This document shows, piece after piece, positions 50,169-57,615 of a DNA stretch of 64,000 nt. The notes under the pieces are model-generated. The model made no database searches. It was not told the DNA's origin and saw only the letters and a list, made by a program, of their open reading frames with translations. The stretch comes from Cellulomonas phragmiteti (GTDB lineage Bacteria; Actinomycetota; Actinomycetes; Actinomycetales; Cellulomonadaceae): positions 20,781-84,780 of the forward strand of contig NZ_BONP01000017.1 in the NCBI RefSeq assembly GCF_016862775.1. Reading direction: 5' to 3'. The first letter of the stretch is position 1. The number at the start of each line of letters is the position of its first letter. The position numbers were made by a program, and so were the translations under genes.

Positions 50169-51433
50169 GTCGGGGTCCCTTCGCGTGCGGTGAGGTCGGC
50201 GGTGACGTCAGCGGGGGTGGAGCGAGGGTGGTGCGGTCGGAGCTCGGCCTTGCCGAGCGAGGAGAGGTGGACCTCGTCGGGCCCGTCGGCGATCCGCAGC
50301 GACCGCGCCCCGGCGTACATCGCGGCGAGCGGCTGGTCCTGCGACAGCCCGGCCGCGCCGAACACCTGGATCGCGCGGTCGACGATCTGCTGCACCGCGC
50401 GCGGGACCGCGATCTTGATCGCCTGGATCTCGGTCATCGCCGCGCGGTTGCCGACCGTGTCCATGAGCCAGGCGGTCTTGAGGACAAGCAGGCGCAGCGC
50501 CTCGACCTGGAGGCGCGACTCCGCGGCCCACTCCCGCACGACGCCCTGCTCGGCGAGCGGCCGGCCGAACGGGGACCGGGACGCGGCGCGCTCGCGGACC
50601 AGGTCGAGCGTGCGCTCCGCCATGCCGAGCGCCCGCATGCAGTGGTGGATGCGGCCCGGTCCGAGCCGCGCCTGCGCGATCGCGAACCCGTCACCCTCGC
50701 CGCCGAGCAGCGCGGAGGCGGGCACGCGCACGTCCTCGAACGCGATCTCGGCGTGGCCGCCGTGGTCGCGGTCGTCGTAGCCGAGCACGGTCAGCGGGCG
50801 CACGACCCGCACGCCGGGGGTGTCGCGCGGGACCAGCACCATGCTCTGCTGCCGGTGCCGCGGCGCGTCGGGGTCGGTCAGCCCCATGACGACGAGCAGC
50901 GTCGCGTCGGGGTTCATCGCGCCCGTCGACCACCACTTGCGACCCGTGATGACCAGGTGGTCGCCGTCGCGGCGGATGCGGGTGCCGATCTGCGTGGCGT
51001 CGGACGACGCGGCGTCCGGCTCCGTCATGCAGAACGCGGACCGGATCTCGGCGGCGAGCAGCGGGTCAAGCCAGCGCTCCTGCTGCTCGGGGGTGCCGAA
51101 CTCGACGAGGAGCTCGGTGTTCCCGGTGTCGGGGGCCGCGCAGTTGGTCGCGACGGGGCCCAGGCGCGGGCTGCGGCCCAGGATCTCGGCGAGAGGTGCG
51201 TACTGCAGGTTCGTCAGCCCGGCGCCGCGCGGCCCCGGCAGGAACAGGTTCCACAGGCCCTGCTCCCGCGCGACCTCCTGCAGCTCGCGGACCACCGGGC
51301 GCGGACCCCACTCGTCGGGGGACGCGGCCACCTGCGCGTCGAGCACCGGCTCGGCGGGCAGCACGTGCTCGTCGAGGAACGTGCGCGTGCGCGTGCACAG
51401 GTCCCGCGTCCGCTCGTCGTGCGCGAAGTCCAC
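50165..51433 (-). CDS. Acyl-CoA dehydrogenase (ACAD10/11-like)
   Basis: 422 residues. FMTEP-type segment FCMTEPDAASSDATQI, KWWSTGAMNPDA, and the C-terminal RSPFGRPLAEQGVVREWAAESR and IQVFGAAGLSQDQPLAAMYAGARSLRIADGPDEVH. The DGPDEVH end is typical of the ACAD10/11 and FadE36-related group, which has the base in another position than medium-chain enzymes. Flanked by an APH-like kinase as in ACAD10/11, which phosphorylate 4-hydroxyacyl-CoAs. Confidence 0.92.
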   Translation of the reverse strand: MDFAHDERTRDLCTRTRTFLDEHVLPAEPVLDAQVAASPDEWGPRPVVRELQEVAREQGLWNLFLPGPRGAGLTNLQYAPLAEILGRSPRLGPVATNCAAPDTGNTELLVEFGTPEQQERWLDPLLAAEIRSAFCMTEPDAASSDATQIGTRIRRDGDHLVITGRKWWSTGAMNPDATLLVVMGLTDPDAPRHRQQSMVLVPRDTPGVRVVRPLTVLGYDDRDHGGHAEIAFEDVRVPASALLGGEGDGFAIAQARLGPGRIHHCMRALGMAERTLDLVRERAASRSPFGRPLAEQGVVREWAAESRLQVEALRLLVLKTAWLMDTVGNRAAMTEIQAIKIAVPRAVQQIVDRAIQVFGAAGLSQDQPLAAMYAGARSLRIADGPDEVHLSSLGKAELRPHHPRSTPADVTADLTAREGTPT

Positions 51434-51446
51434 GGCCCCGCCCCTC

Positions 51447-52541
51447 TCAGCTCGCGCCGTCGAGGCGTGCGAGGCCCTCGTCGGCCAGCGGGAGGACGAG
51501 CGCGCCGATCGTGTCGAAGCCCTCGCCCACGGTCTCGCCCGCGCGGTACCGGTAGTGCACGCCCTCGAGGATCACCGCGAGCTTGTACGCGGCGAACGCG
51601 CGGTACCAGGACAGGTCCGGGACGGGCGAGCCCGACCGGGTGGCGTACGCGTCGGCGAGCTCCGCGAACTCCGGGTAGCCCGCGGCGGGGTCGACGGCGC
51701 TCGCGGTGACTCCGCCGAGCGGGGCGATCCGGCGGATGTCCCAGTACAGGCCGAGCATCCCGAGGTCGACGGCAACGTCCCCGAGCGTGGCCATCTCCCA
51801 GTCGAGCACCGCGGCGACGTGCACGCCGCCTTCGCGCGAGACGAGCGCGTTGTCGAGCCGGTAGTCCCCGTGGACGAGCCCGGTGCGAGCCGTCGCGGGT
51901 ACGTGCTCGCGCAGCCGCTCCTGCAGGGCGTCGAGTGCGGGCAGGTCGCGCGAGCGCGAGCCGTCGTACTGCCGGCCCCAGCGGCGCAGCTGACGGTCGA
52001 GGTAGCCGTCGGGCCGGCCCAGGTCACCCAGCCCGACGGACGCGGGGTCGAGGGTGTGCAGCTCGGCGAGCAGCTCCGCGAGCTCGACGCTCAGGGACCG
52101 GAGCTCGGCGGGGGAGTAGGCGGCGTTCTGCGCGGGGTCGCGCACCGCCTCGCCCTCGACGCGCTCCATGAGGAAGAACGGCGTCCCGGTCCCGGCGCTG
52201 CCGTCGGCGTCGTCGACGAGGGCAACGGTCGCGGGCACGGGGACGCGGGTGGCGCGCAGCGCGTGGATGACGCGGTGCTCGCGGGCCATGTCGTGCGCGG
52301 TCTCCTGCACGTGGCCGAGCGGCGGCCGGCGCAGCACGAGCGGGATCCGCGCGCCGTCGACCCGGTACGTGAGGTTGCTGCGGCCGCCGGCGAACAGGGT
52401 CGCGCGCAGGGGCTCGTCGGTCGCCAGCCCGGGGTGCGTGCGGCGGAGCCAGGTGTCGAGGCGTGCGACGTCGAGACCGGGGAGGGCGCGTGGGGCGGTG
52501 CCGACGGCCGCGGTGGGCGCGTCCGGGACGGGCTGGGTCAC
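51447..52541 (-). CDS. APH-like acyl kinase of the ACAD10/11 type
   Basis: 364 residues, aminoglycoside-phosphotransferase fold: GGRSNLTYRVDGARIPLVLRRPP (nucleotide hairpin), catalytic LVHGDYRLDNALV (HGD intact) and AAVLDWEMATLGDVAVDLGML. This is the subgroup paired with acyl-CoA dehydrogenases, where the kinase phosphorylates a hydroxyacyl-CoA and the dehydrogenase-fold partner eliminates phosphate; the human ACAD10/11 proteins fuse both. Starts at GTG 52541 with GGAGG upstream. First gene of the three-gene operon, with a perfect operator 50 bases upstream. Confidence 0.88.
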   Translation of the reverse strand: MTQPVPDAPTAAVGTAPRALPGLDVARLDTWLRRTHPGLATDEPLRATLFAGGRSNLTYRVDGARIPLVLRRPPLGHVQETAHDMAREHRVIHALRATRVPVPATVALVDDADGSAGTGTPFFLMERVEGEAVRDPAQNAAYSPAELRSLSVELAELLAELHTLDPASVGLGDLGRPDGYLDRQLRRWGRQYDGSRSRDLPALDALQERLREHVPATARTGLVHGDYRLDNALVSREGGVHVAAVLDWEMATLGDVAVDLGMLGLYWDIRRIAPLGGVTASAVDPAAGYPEFAELADAYATRSGSPVPDLSWYRAFAAYKLAVILEGVHYRYRAGETVGEGFDTIGALVLPLADEGLARLDGAS

Positions 52542-52590
52542 CGGCGACCACCTCCGCGGCTGGGGCGGGCGGCGGTGCCCGCGCTCGACA

Positions 52591-52612
52591 GCATACCGGG
52601 CGGTCGGTATGC
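52591..52612. promoter_or_regulatory. Shared TetR-type operator, site 3 (kinase–dehydrogenase–ligase operon)
   Basis: GCATACCG and CGGTATGC form perfect 8-base arms around GGCGGT. The core ACCG-N6-CGGT and the inner GGTCGGT match sites 1 and 2. A separate perfect palindrome TCCGGACGTCCGGA lies at 52620–52633. Confidence 0.72.
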
Positions 52613-52896
52613 AACGTACTCCGGACGTCCGGAACACCCAGGCACAGGCGTCACGGGCAGGGGACCGGCGCACAGGCCGATGGCACCGCCTCCGGTCACC
52701 CGGAGCCAGCCGCACGAAAGACCGGCCGGACGTGTCCGAAACCGACGGAGCGGAGCCGGTCAGCGCGAGCGTGCCGCCTCGGCTGCGTACCCGCAGCCTC
52801 ACCTGTTCGCGGGACAGTGCCCGAAGGGCGGGTGAGCTTCGGCGTTGCCCCGCTCGGCGCGGCGCCGCGGGCGTGACATCTGCCAGGCTGCTGAAC

Positions 52897-53697
52897 ATGG
52901 CGGAGCGGTCGAACCGACACGACGACGGGATTGTGCTCCGGGATGCGGCCACGCAGGCTGGAGCGGCCGCGACACTCGCACTAGCAACCGGGCTCGGACC
53001 TACCGGGACTGCATTGACCTTTGCCGTGACGTTCGCGGGCGGTGCGATGCCTCTCGTCTGGGACGAGATTCAGGACGAGGGCAGGCGGATGGACGACATG
53101 GCTGTCGCTGCAGCAGAGGCGGCGGGGTCGGTGGAGGAGGTCATCGACGCTGCGCAGTCAAGTCCCGAGCGGCGCGGACTCCTCACGGACGCACTCCGGG
53201 CTGCAACCAAGACGCGGTTCCCGCCGGCAGTTCGTGCCATAGGGACAGCGATGGCCGGGGGGATCGTGGCAGACGACGCCGCTTTGGACGATGCCCAGCA
53301 GGTCGTCGAAGCGTTGGCAGTGATCCAGCGCCCGCACTTCGTCGTCATGTGGGCACTACGGCAGCCGTCGGACGTTCCGGCAGACAGCGGAGGACAAGCG
53401 TGGTTCACCCTCGTCCTGGACAGGGACGAGCTGTTGGAGAAGCTGCCTCCGTCGTATCGCGTCAGCTTTGACCGGCTGGTCGCGGCGCTGGAGCGGGAAG
53501 GGCTGGTCGGACGTGCACCATCTCCGGTGCTGTTCCCCGTTGCCGAGGGTTCACGTCCCACGATCCGCGATCGGACGGACATGTACTGGGCGCTCACGTC
53601 GTTCGGCCTTCGTGCTCTGGGTCTGCTGGTCTCGGCCGGCGCTGAAGCACCCGATGGTGCGCCCCCGCAGCCCGACGTGAGCGCGTCGCACGGCTGA
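52897..53697 (+). CDS. Hypothetical protein, possibly membrane-associated
   Basis: 266 residues. The N-terminal part has a hydrophobic stretch (about 16–50: GAAATLALATGLGPTGTALTFAVTFAGGAMPLVW) that could form one or two membrane helices. Middle: helical, acidic (EEVIDAAQSSPERRGLLTDALRAATKTRF). The C-terminal part (about 150–250) looks like a winged-helix or effector fold (YRVSFDRLVAALEREGLV, MYWALTSFGLRALGLLV). No family recognised. GC content and codon use are less extreme than around it. Starts at ATG 52897 after a 284-base gap that holds only the operator sites. Confidence 0.6.
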   Translation: MAERSNRHDDGIVLRDAATQAGAAATLALATGLGPTGTALTFAVTFAGGAMPLVWDEIQDEGRRMDDMAVAAAEAAGSVEEVIDAAQSSPERRGLLTDALRAATKTRFPPAVRAIGTAMAGGIVADDAALDDAQQVVEALAVIQRPHFVVMWALRQPSDVPADSGGQAWFTLVLDRDELLEKLPPSYRVSFDRLVAALEREGLVGRAPSPVLFPVAEGSRPTIRDRTDMYWALTSFGLRALGLLVSAGAEAPDGAPPQPDVSASHG

Positions 53698-53913
53698 CGC
53701 TGCCGGACGCTGCCGGTTGGTGCTGGGCCCACGGCAGCAAGTGGCGCGAACGGCTGAACCCGGTGCTCGGAGACGTGCACGTCCTGTAGACAGCGCGAGA
53801 CCCGGCTCACCCACCGTCCGGAGGGCTGCCGGGTCCACTTCACACAACTACTGCTGTGTGCCCTACCAAGGTAGGCGCCTGCGCCCACACCCACACGAAC
53901 AATGTCCCTGGCA

Positions 53914-53985
53914 TCACATCTCGACCACGAGCTTCCGCTCGATCGCGGCCCGGATCGTCTCCGCGATCGGCTCCGGGCGAACCAG
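53914..53985 (-). pseudogene. 3' fragment of a thioesterase gene
   Basis: The reverse strand reads LVRPEPIAETIRAAIERKLVVEM, closely matching the C-terminus of the intact thioesterase 1.1 kb away (PIPEAIRAAIERDLVV). No upstream part survives. The surrounding 53698–54068 gap otherwise has two small hairpins (near 53839 and 53863) and no gene. Probably the stump of a second thioesterase replaced by the Abi gene. Confidence 0.6.
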
Positions 53986-54068
53986 TGGGACGAAGGGGCA
54001 GAGCCGTCTGCGCTCTGGCCGCTCGCCCATGACGTGCATGCACACCGCAGGATGGGTCCCGCCCAGGT

Positions 54069-54911
54069 CTACTCGGGCGGTACCACCTGCGCAGATGTCG
54101 CCCCCGGACGAGGTCGACAGCCGAGGACGGCAGGGACGGTCGAGTTCGCGACGAGCCACGCGGCAAGGTCCCGATCCACCATCCGGGCGAGCATCAGGCA
54201 TCTCCGGTGCGCCTCGTCCGGGCTCATCCGCCTGTTCTGACCGTTCAGAGGCACGCCGTTGATCAGCGGCTCATGATGCGCGACACGGTTCCGGAGGTCG
54301 TTGACGCTCTTGCAGACGCCGTGGACCCAGCCTCGAGTGAAGGTCGGCTCCTCCTCGGGAGCCGCAGCGCTCGTCGAACCGGCGAGGATGCGTGCGCGCT
54401 CGTGGCGTGCCTCGAGGCGCCCACCGGGGAATGCGTGCTTCAGTGCGGCGTTCCAGAGGGTGTCGTAGTCGGTGCCGAATCGGCGAGGCTCATTGCCGCG
54501 GTAGCCACCGGCATCCAGGAGGTTGGTCCAGAAGCCAAACATGCACTGGGCGACGAGCCGTCCGGGGACGTCGGGGTCCTGGGCTCGTCGCTGGACGCTC
54601 TTGGGAAGCTGGTTCCACGCGGTGGAGAGCTGTCGTGCGCTCCGGTCGTCCAGGATGACCGCCGGGTCGCCGTACCAGTGCGTCCCCCACCGGGCTGATG
54701 CGGCGTCGTGGAGTGCGTTGCGGAGGGCGACTTCGAGGATGGCGATGTCGGCGAGGAACGCGACCGCCAGGTTCCGGTTCCAGACGTAGAGGTCGCGTGC
54801 GAGGTTCGTGTCGCCCCCCGCTGCACGCTCGAACGTGGCGAACCTCGGGGAGGAGATCCCCCGGTCCAGGCCGCCGTGAACGTGAGGTGTGGCTTGAGCC
54901 GGTCCTGTCAC
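54069..54911 (-). CDS. Abi-family (AbiD/F-like, HEPN) abortive-infection protein
   Basis: 280 residues. The family pattern is clear: FATFERAAGGDTNLARDLYVWNRNLAVAFL, then DIAILEVALRNALHDAASARWG, FWTNLLDAGGY and the C-terminal KSVNDLRNRVAHHEPLI, where Arg-x4-6-His (RNRVAHH) is the HEPN ribonuclease signature. It should cleave RNA on phage infection. GTG 54911 is the start. A stable two-part hairpin lies just upstream, and a thioesterase scrap lies at its other end, so the gene probably came in as a defence insertion. Codon use is less GC-biased than its neighbours. Confidence 0.85.
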   Translation of the reverse strand: MTGPAQATPHVHGGLDRGISSPRFATFERAAGGDTNLARDLYVWNRNLAVAFLADIAILEVALRNALHDAASARWGTHWYGDPAVILDDRSARQLSTAWNQLPKSVQRRAQDPDVPGRLVAQCMFGFWTNLLDAGGYRGNEPRRFGTDYDTLWNAALKHAFPGGRLEARHERARILAGSTSAAAPEEEPTFTRGWVHGVCKSVNDLRNRVAHHEPLINGVPLNGQNRRMSPDEAHRRCLMLARMVDRDLAAWLVANSTVPAVLGCRPRPGATSAQVVPPE

Positions 54912-54935
54912 GCTGGTAACCTATCGAGCAGAAGT

Positions 54936-54990
54936 CCCCCGGATCGCGCTTTGAGGTTCAGCCTCAGAGCACCGGGGGTTTTTCTTTGCC
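54936..54990. ncRNA. Structured RNA beside the Abi gene (possible abiF-motif RNA or terminator)
   Basis: Outer stem CCCCCGG/CCGGGGG (54936–54942 with 54972–54978), inner stem GCTTTGAGG/CCTCAGAGC (nine pairs, loop TTCAG, 54948–54970), then TTTTTCTTT on the + strand. As a + strand terminator it would serve no visible upstream gene. Abi_2-family genes are known to have a conserved RNA motif (abiF) next to them, so a functional RNA read from either strand is a fair alternative; I could not compare it with the motif. Confidence 0.55.
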
Positions 54991-55086
54991 TCAGCAGTCG
55001 TGGGCGACGTGACCTGCGGGCTTGGAGGCGTCGGTGACACCCGCTGATCGTCTGTGCGCCGACGACGATGCGCATACCGTCACACA

Positions 55087-55494
55087 TCAGACCACCAGGT
55101 CACGCTCGATCGCGGCCCGGATCGCCTCGGGGATCGGCGCCGGACGGCGCGAGTCGCGGTCGACGAACACGTGCACGAACCGCCCGGTCGCGATCGGCTC
55201 CGGCTCGTCGGCCCGCAGGATGCCGAGCTCCCACGTGACGCTCGTCGTCCCCACGCGGCCCGCGCGCAGGCCGACCGTGAGCGGCTCGGGGAACGACGCG
55301 GGCGCCCGGAACTCGCACGACGACGACACGCAGAACGCGATCCGGTCGCTGCCCAGGGGGTCCAGCCCGTGGCCGATCATCCAGACGTTGACGGTGGTGT
55401 CCATCGCTTCGTAGTAGACGGTGTTGTTGACGTGCCCGTACTGGTCGTTGTCGTTCCAGCGCGTCGGGAACGGGGCGTGGTGGCCGTAGGTCAT
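55087..55494 (-). CDS. Acyl-CoA thioesterase, 4HBT hotdog fold
   Basis: 135 residues, normal for the YbgC/FadM type. The catalytic region is RWNDNDQYGHVNNTVYYEAMDT, with the Asp of the 4-hydroxybenzoyl-CoA thioesterase group, and VTWELGILRADEPEPIATG forms the central sheet. It hydrolyses acyl-CoA to acid and CoA. Its ATG overlaps the TetR stop, so it is the second gene of that operon, and it probably belongs to the same acyl-CoA pathway as the dehydrogenase and thiolase divergent from it. Confidence 0.92.
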   Translation of the reverse strand: MTYGHHAPFPTRWNDNDQYGHVNNTVYYEAMDTTVNVWMIGHGLDPLGSDRIAFCVSSSCEFRAPASFPEPLTVGLRAGRVGTTSVTWELGILRADEPEPIATGRFVHVFVDRDSRRPAPIPEAIRAAIERDLVV

Positions 55495-56141
55495 CGGGGC
55501 TCCTCGGGGCGCAGGACGAGGTCGAACGCGGCGCGGGCGCGCTCGGCGCTCGGCGCGTCGCCCGTGATCAGGTCGGCGTACGTGAAGGACTCGGAGACCC
55601 GCACGAGCAGGTAGGCCAGGTCGCCCGGGGCGATGTCGCGCCCGAACGGCCGGTCACCGAGCTCTTCGCGGACCAGCTGCTCGACGACGGCGACGTACCG
55701 GCGCTGGATCTGGCTGCCGTTGGTCGTGAGGAGCCGCAGGGCGCGTGCGGGCTCTCGGCTGAGGAACGCGCGGAAGTAGTCGGCGGTGATGAGGTCGTGC
55801 GCGAACGACGTGAGGATCGCGACGACGCGGTCGGCGCCGGACAGCCCGTGGGTCGCGGCGTCGGCCTGCTCGAGCGTCGGGACGGCGAGCGACCACAGCA
55901 CCTCGGACAGCAGCGCGTCCCGGTTGCCGACCCAGCGGAACAGCGAGGTGCGGTCGACGCCGAGGCGGGTCGCGAGCCCGCCCATGTCGATGCGCTCGCC
56001 GGCGATGAAAGTCTCGCGGGCGAACCGGAAGGCGCGGACGGCGTCCTCGTGCGCGCCGTCCTCGAGGCGCGCGGACAGCGCGGACGGCGCCACCGCGGTG
56101 CCGACCCGCGCGAGCGTGCTCCGGTGCGTGGGGACCGTCAT
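55491..56141 (-). CDS. TetR-family regulator of the thioesterase/dehydrogenase locus (QsdR-like)
   Basis: 216 residues. HTH around 38–90 (ARETFIAGERIDMGGLATRLGVDRTSLFRWVGNRDALLSEVLW), unusual in having RIDMGGLATRLGV as in the QsdR group, then a helical ligand domain (LLTTNGSQIQRRYVAVVEQLVREEL). ATG 56141 is chosen. The divergent acyl-CoA dehydrogenase gene begins 124 bases away and a palindrome lies between them, so this protein likely controls both directions. Confidence 0.88.
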   Translation of the reverse strand: MTVPTHRSTLARVGTAVAPSALSARLEDGAHEDAVRAFRFARETFIAGERIDMGGLATRLGVDRTSLFRWVGNRDALLSEVLWSLAVPTLEQADAATHGLSGADRVVAILTSFAHDLITADYFRAFLSREPARALRLLTTNGSQIQRRYVAVVEQLVREELGDRPFGRDIAPGDLAYLLVRVSESFTYADLITGDAPSAERARAAFDLVLRPEEPR

Positions 56142-56172
56142 GCGTCGCACTCTAGCCACGGCCCGGCGGGGG

Positions 56173-56200
56173 GTTGCAACATTCTGGGGAACGATGCAAC
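56173..56200. promoter_or_regulatory. Probable operator between the TetR and dehydrogenase genes
   Basis: GTTGCA (56173) and TGCAAC (56195) flank ACATTCTGGGGAACGA; extending inward, ACATT and AACGA keep partial symmetry. It is the only clear inverted repeat in the divergent gap and differs from the ACCG-N6-CGGT sites, so a separate regulator is implied. Confidence 0.55.
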
Positions 56201-56264
56201 GCTGGCGGCGGGACGCGGGCGCACCGGGGCGCCGCGCGCCGATCGACGACGATCGAGGGCCGAG

Positions 56265-57539
56265 ATGACCGACACCGCCACCACGGACACCGCCGCGACG
56301 GACACCGCCGCCACTGACCACGCTGCCGACCGTCCGTCCGCCGCCGACGCGTACCTCGTGCCCGGCACCGACCGGCTCGCCGCCGACTTCTACGGCTTCC
56401 AGGACGAGCTCACGCCCGTCGAGCGCGAGGCGTCGCTGCGGCTGCGCGACTTCATGGAGCGCGAGGTCCGGCCCATCGCGACCGACTACTGGGACCGCGC
56501 CGAGTTCCCGTCGCAGATCATCCCCGGGCTCGCCGACCTCGGGATGTTCGGCGCGATGTGGCCCGAGACGCAGCGGTTCGAGAACAGCGCCGTGTGGCGC
56601 GGCTGGGCGGCGCTCGAGCTCGGGCGGGTCGACCCGTCGACGGCGACGTTCGTCGGGGTGCAGAGCGGCCTGGCGATGAGCTCGATCGCGATCGGCGGCT
56701 CGCCCGAGCAGCGCGCGCAGTGGCTGCCGCCCATGGGCCGCGGCGAGCTCATCGGCGCGTTCGGCCTGACCGAGCCGCTGTCCGGCTCGGACTCGTCCAA
56801 GGGCCTGCGCACGACCGCGGAGCGCCACGGCGACACGTGGGTGCTGAACGGCGCCAAGCGGTGGATCGGCAATGCGACGTTCGCCGACGTGGTCGTCATC
56901 TGGGCGCGTGACGTCGCCGAGGGGCAGGTCAAGGGCTTCCTCGTGCGCCGCGGCACCCCCGGGTTCACGACCACCAAGATCGAGCGCAAGCAGGCGCTGC
57001 GGATCGTGCAGAACGCCGACATCACGCTCGACGGCGTCCGCGTCGACGAGGCCGACCGGCTGCCGAACATCCACTCGTTCCGCGAGGTCGCGCTCGTGCT
57101 GCGGCTCACGCGCGCCGAGGTCGCCTGGCAGGCCGTCGGCGTGCAGGTCGGCGCGTACGAGGCGGCCGTGCGGTACGCGGGGGAGCGTCAGCAGTTCGGG
57201 CGGCCGATCGCGTCGTTCCAGCTGGTCCAGGACCGCCTGGCCAGCTGCCTCGGCAACATCACCGCGAGCATCGCGCTGTGCCTGCAGGTCTCGCGCATGC
57301 AGGACCAGGGCCGCCAGGGCGACGAGCACGCGGCCCTCGCCAAGGGGTACGCGACGACCCGCATGCGCGAGACGGTCGCGTGGTGCCGCGAGCTGCTCGG
57401 CGGCAACGGCATCGTGCTCGACCACGGGGTCGCCAAGTTCTTCGCCGACGCGGAGGCCGTCTACTCGTTCGAGGGCACGCGCGACATGAACAACCTCATC
57501 GTCGGGCGCGCGATCACCGGCGTCAGCGCGTTCGTCTGA
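56265..57539 (+). CDS. Acyl-CoA dehydrogenase, glutaryl-CoA dehydrogenase-like
   Basis: 424 residues. The N-terminus is a Thr/Ala/Asp-rich tail of about 35 residues, then the FAD-enzyme body: FGLTEPLSGSDSSKGL, KRWIGNATFADVVVIWARD, QQFGRPIASFQLVQDRL and VYSFEGTRDMNNLIVGRAITG with the catalytic Glu. The end ITGVSAFV and VAKFFADAEAVYSFEGT are typical of the glutaryl-CoA dehydrogenase group, so decarboxylation is possible, though the substrate may be another short acyl-CoA. ATG 56265 follows GAGGG. Transcribed divergently from the TetR operon, with the thiolase 76 bases on. Confidence 0.9.
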   Translation: MTDTATTDTAATDTAATDHAADRPSAADAYLVPGTDRLAADFYGFQDELTPVEREASLRLRDFMEREVRPIATDYWDRAEFPSQIIPGLADLGMFGAMWPETQRFENSAVWRGWAALELGRVDPSTATFVGVQSGLAMSSIAIGGSPEQRAQWLPPMGRGELIGAFGLTEPLSGSDSSKGLRTTAERHGDTWVLNGAKRWIGNATFADVVVIWARDVAEGQVKGFLVRRGTPGFTTTKIERKQALRIVQNADITLDGVRVDEADRLPNIHSFREVALVLRLTRAEVAWQAVGVQVGAYEAAVRYAGERQQFGRPIASFQLVQDRLASCLGNITASIALCLQVSRMQDQGRQGDEHAALAKGYATTRMRETVAWCRELLGGNGIVLDHGVAKFFADAEAVYSFEGTRDMNNLIVGRAITGVSAFV

Positions 57540-57615
57540 CCGGCACGTCCCGCCGCCGCGCCCGTCCGCTCGACCGTCCGTCCCGCCCCCGTCGTCGTCC
57601 CCGAGAGGACCCGCC

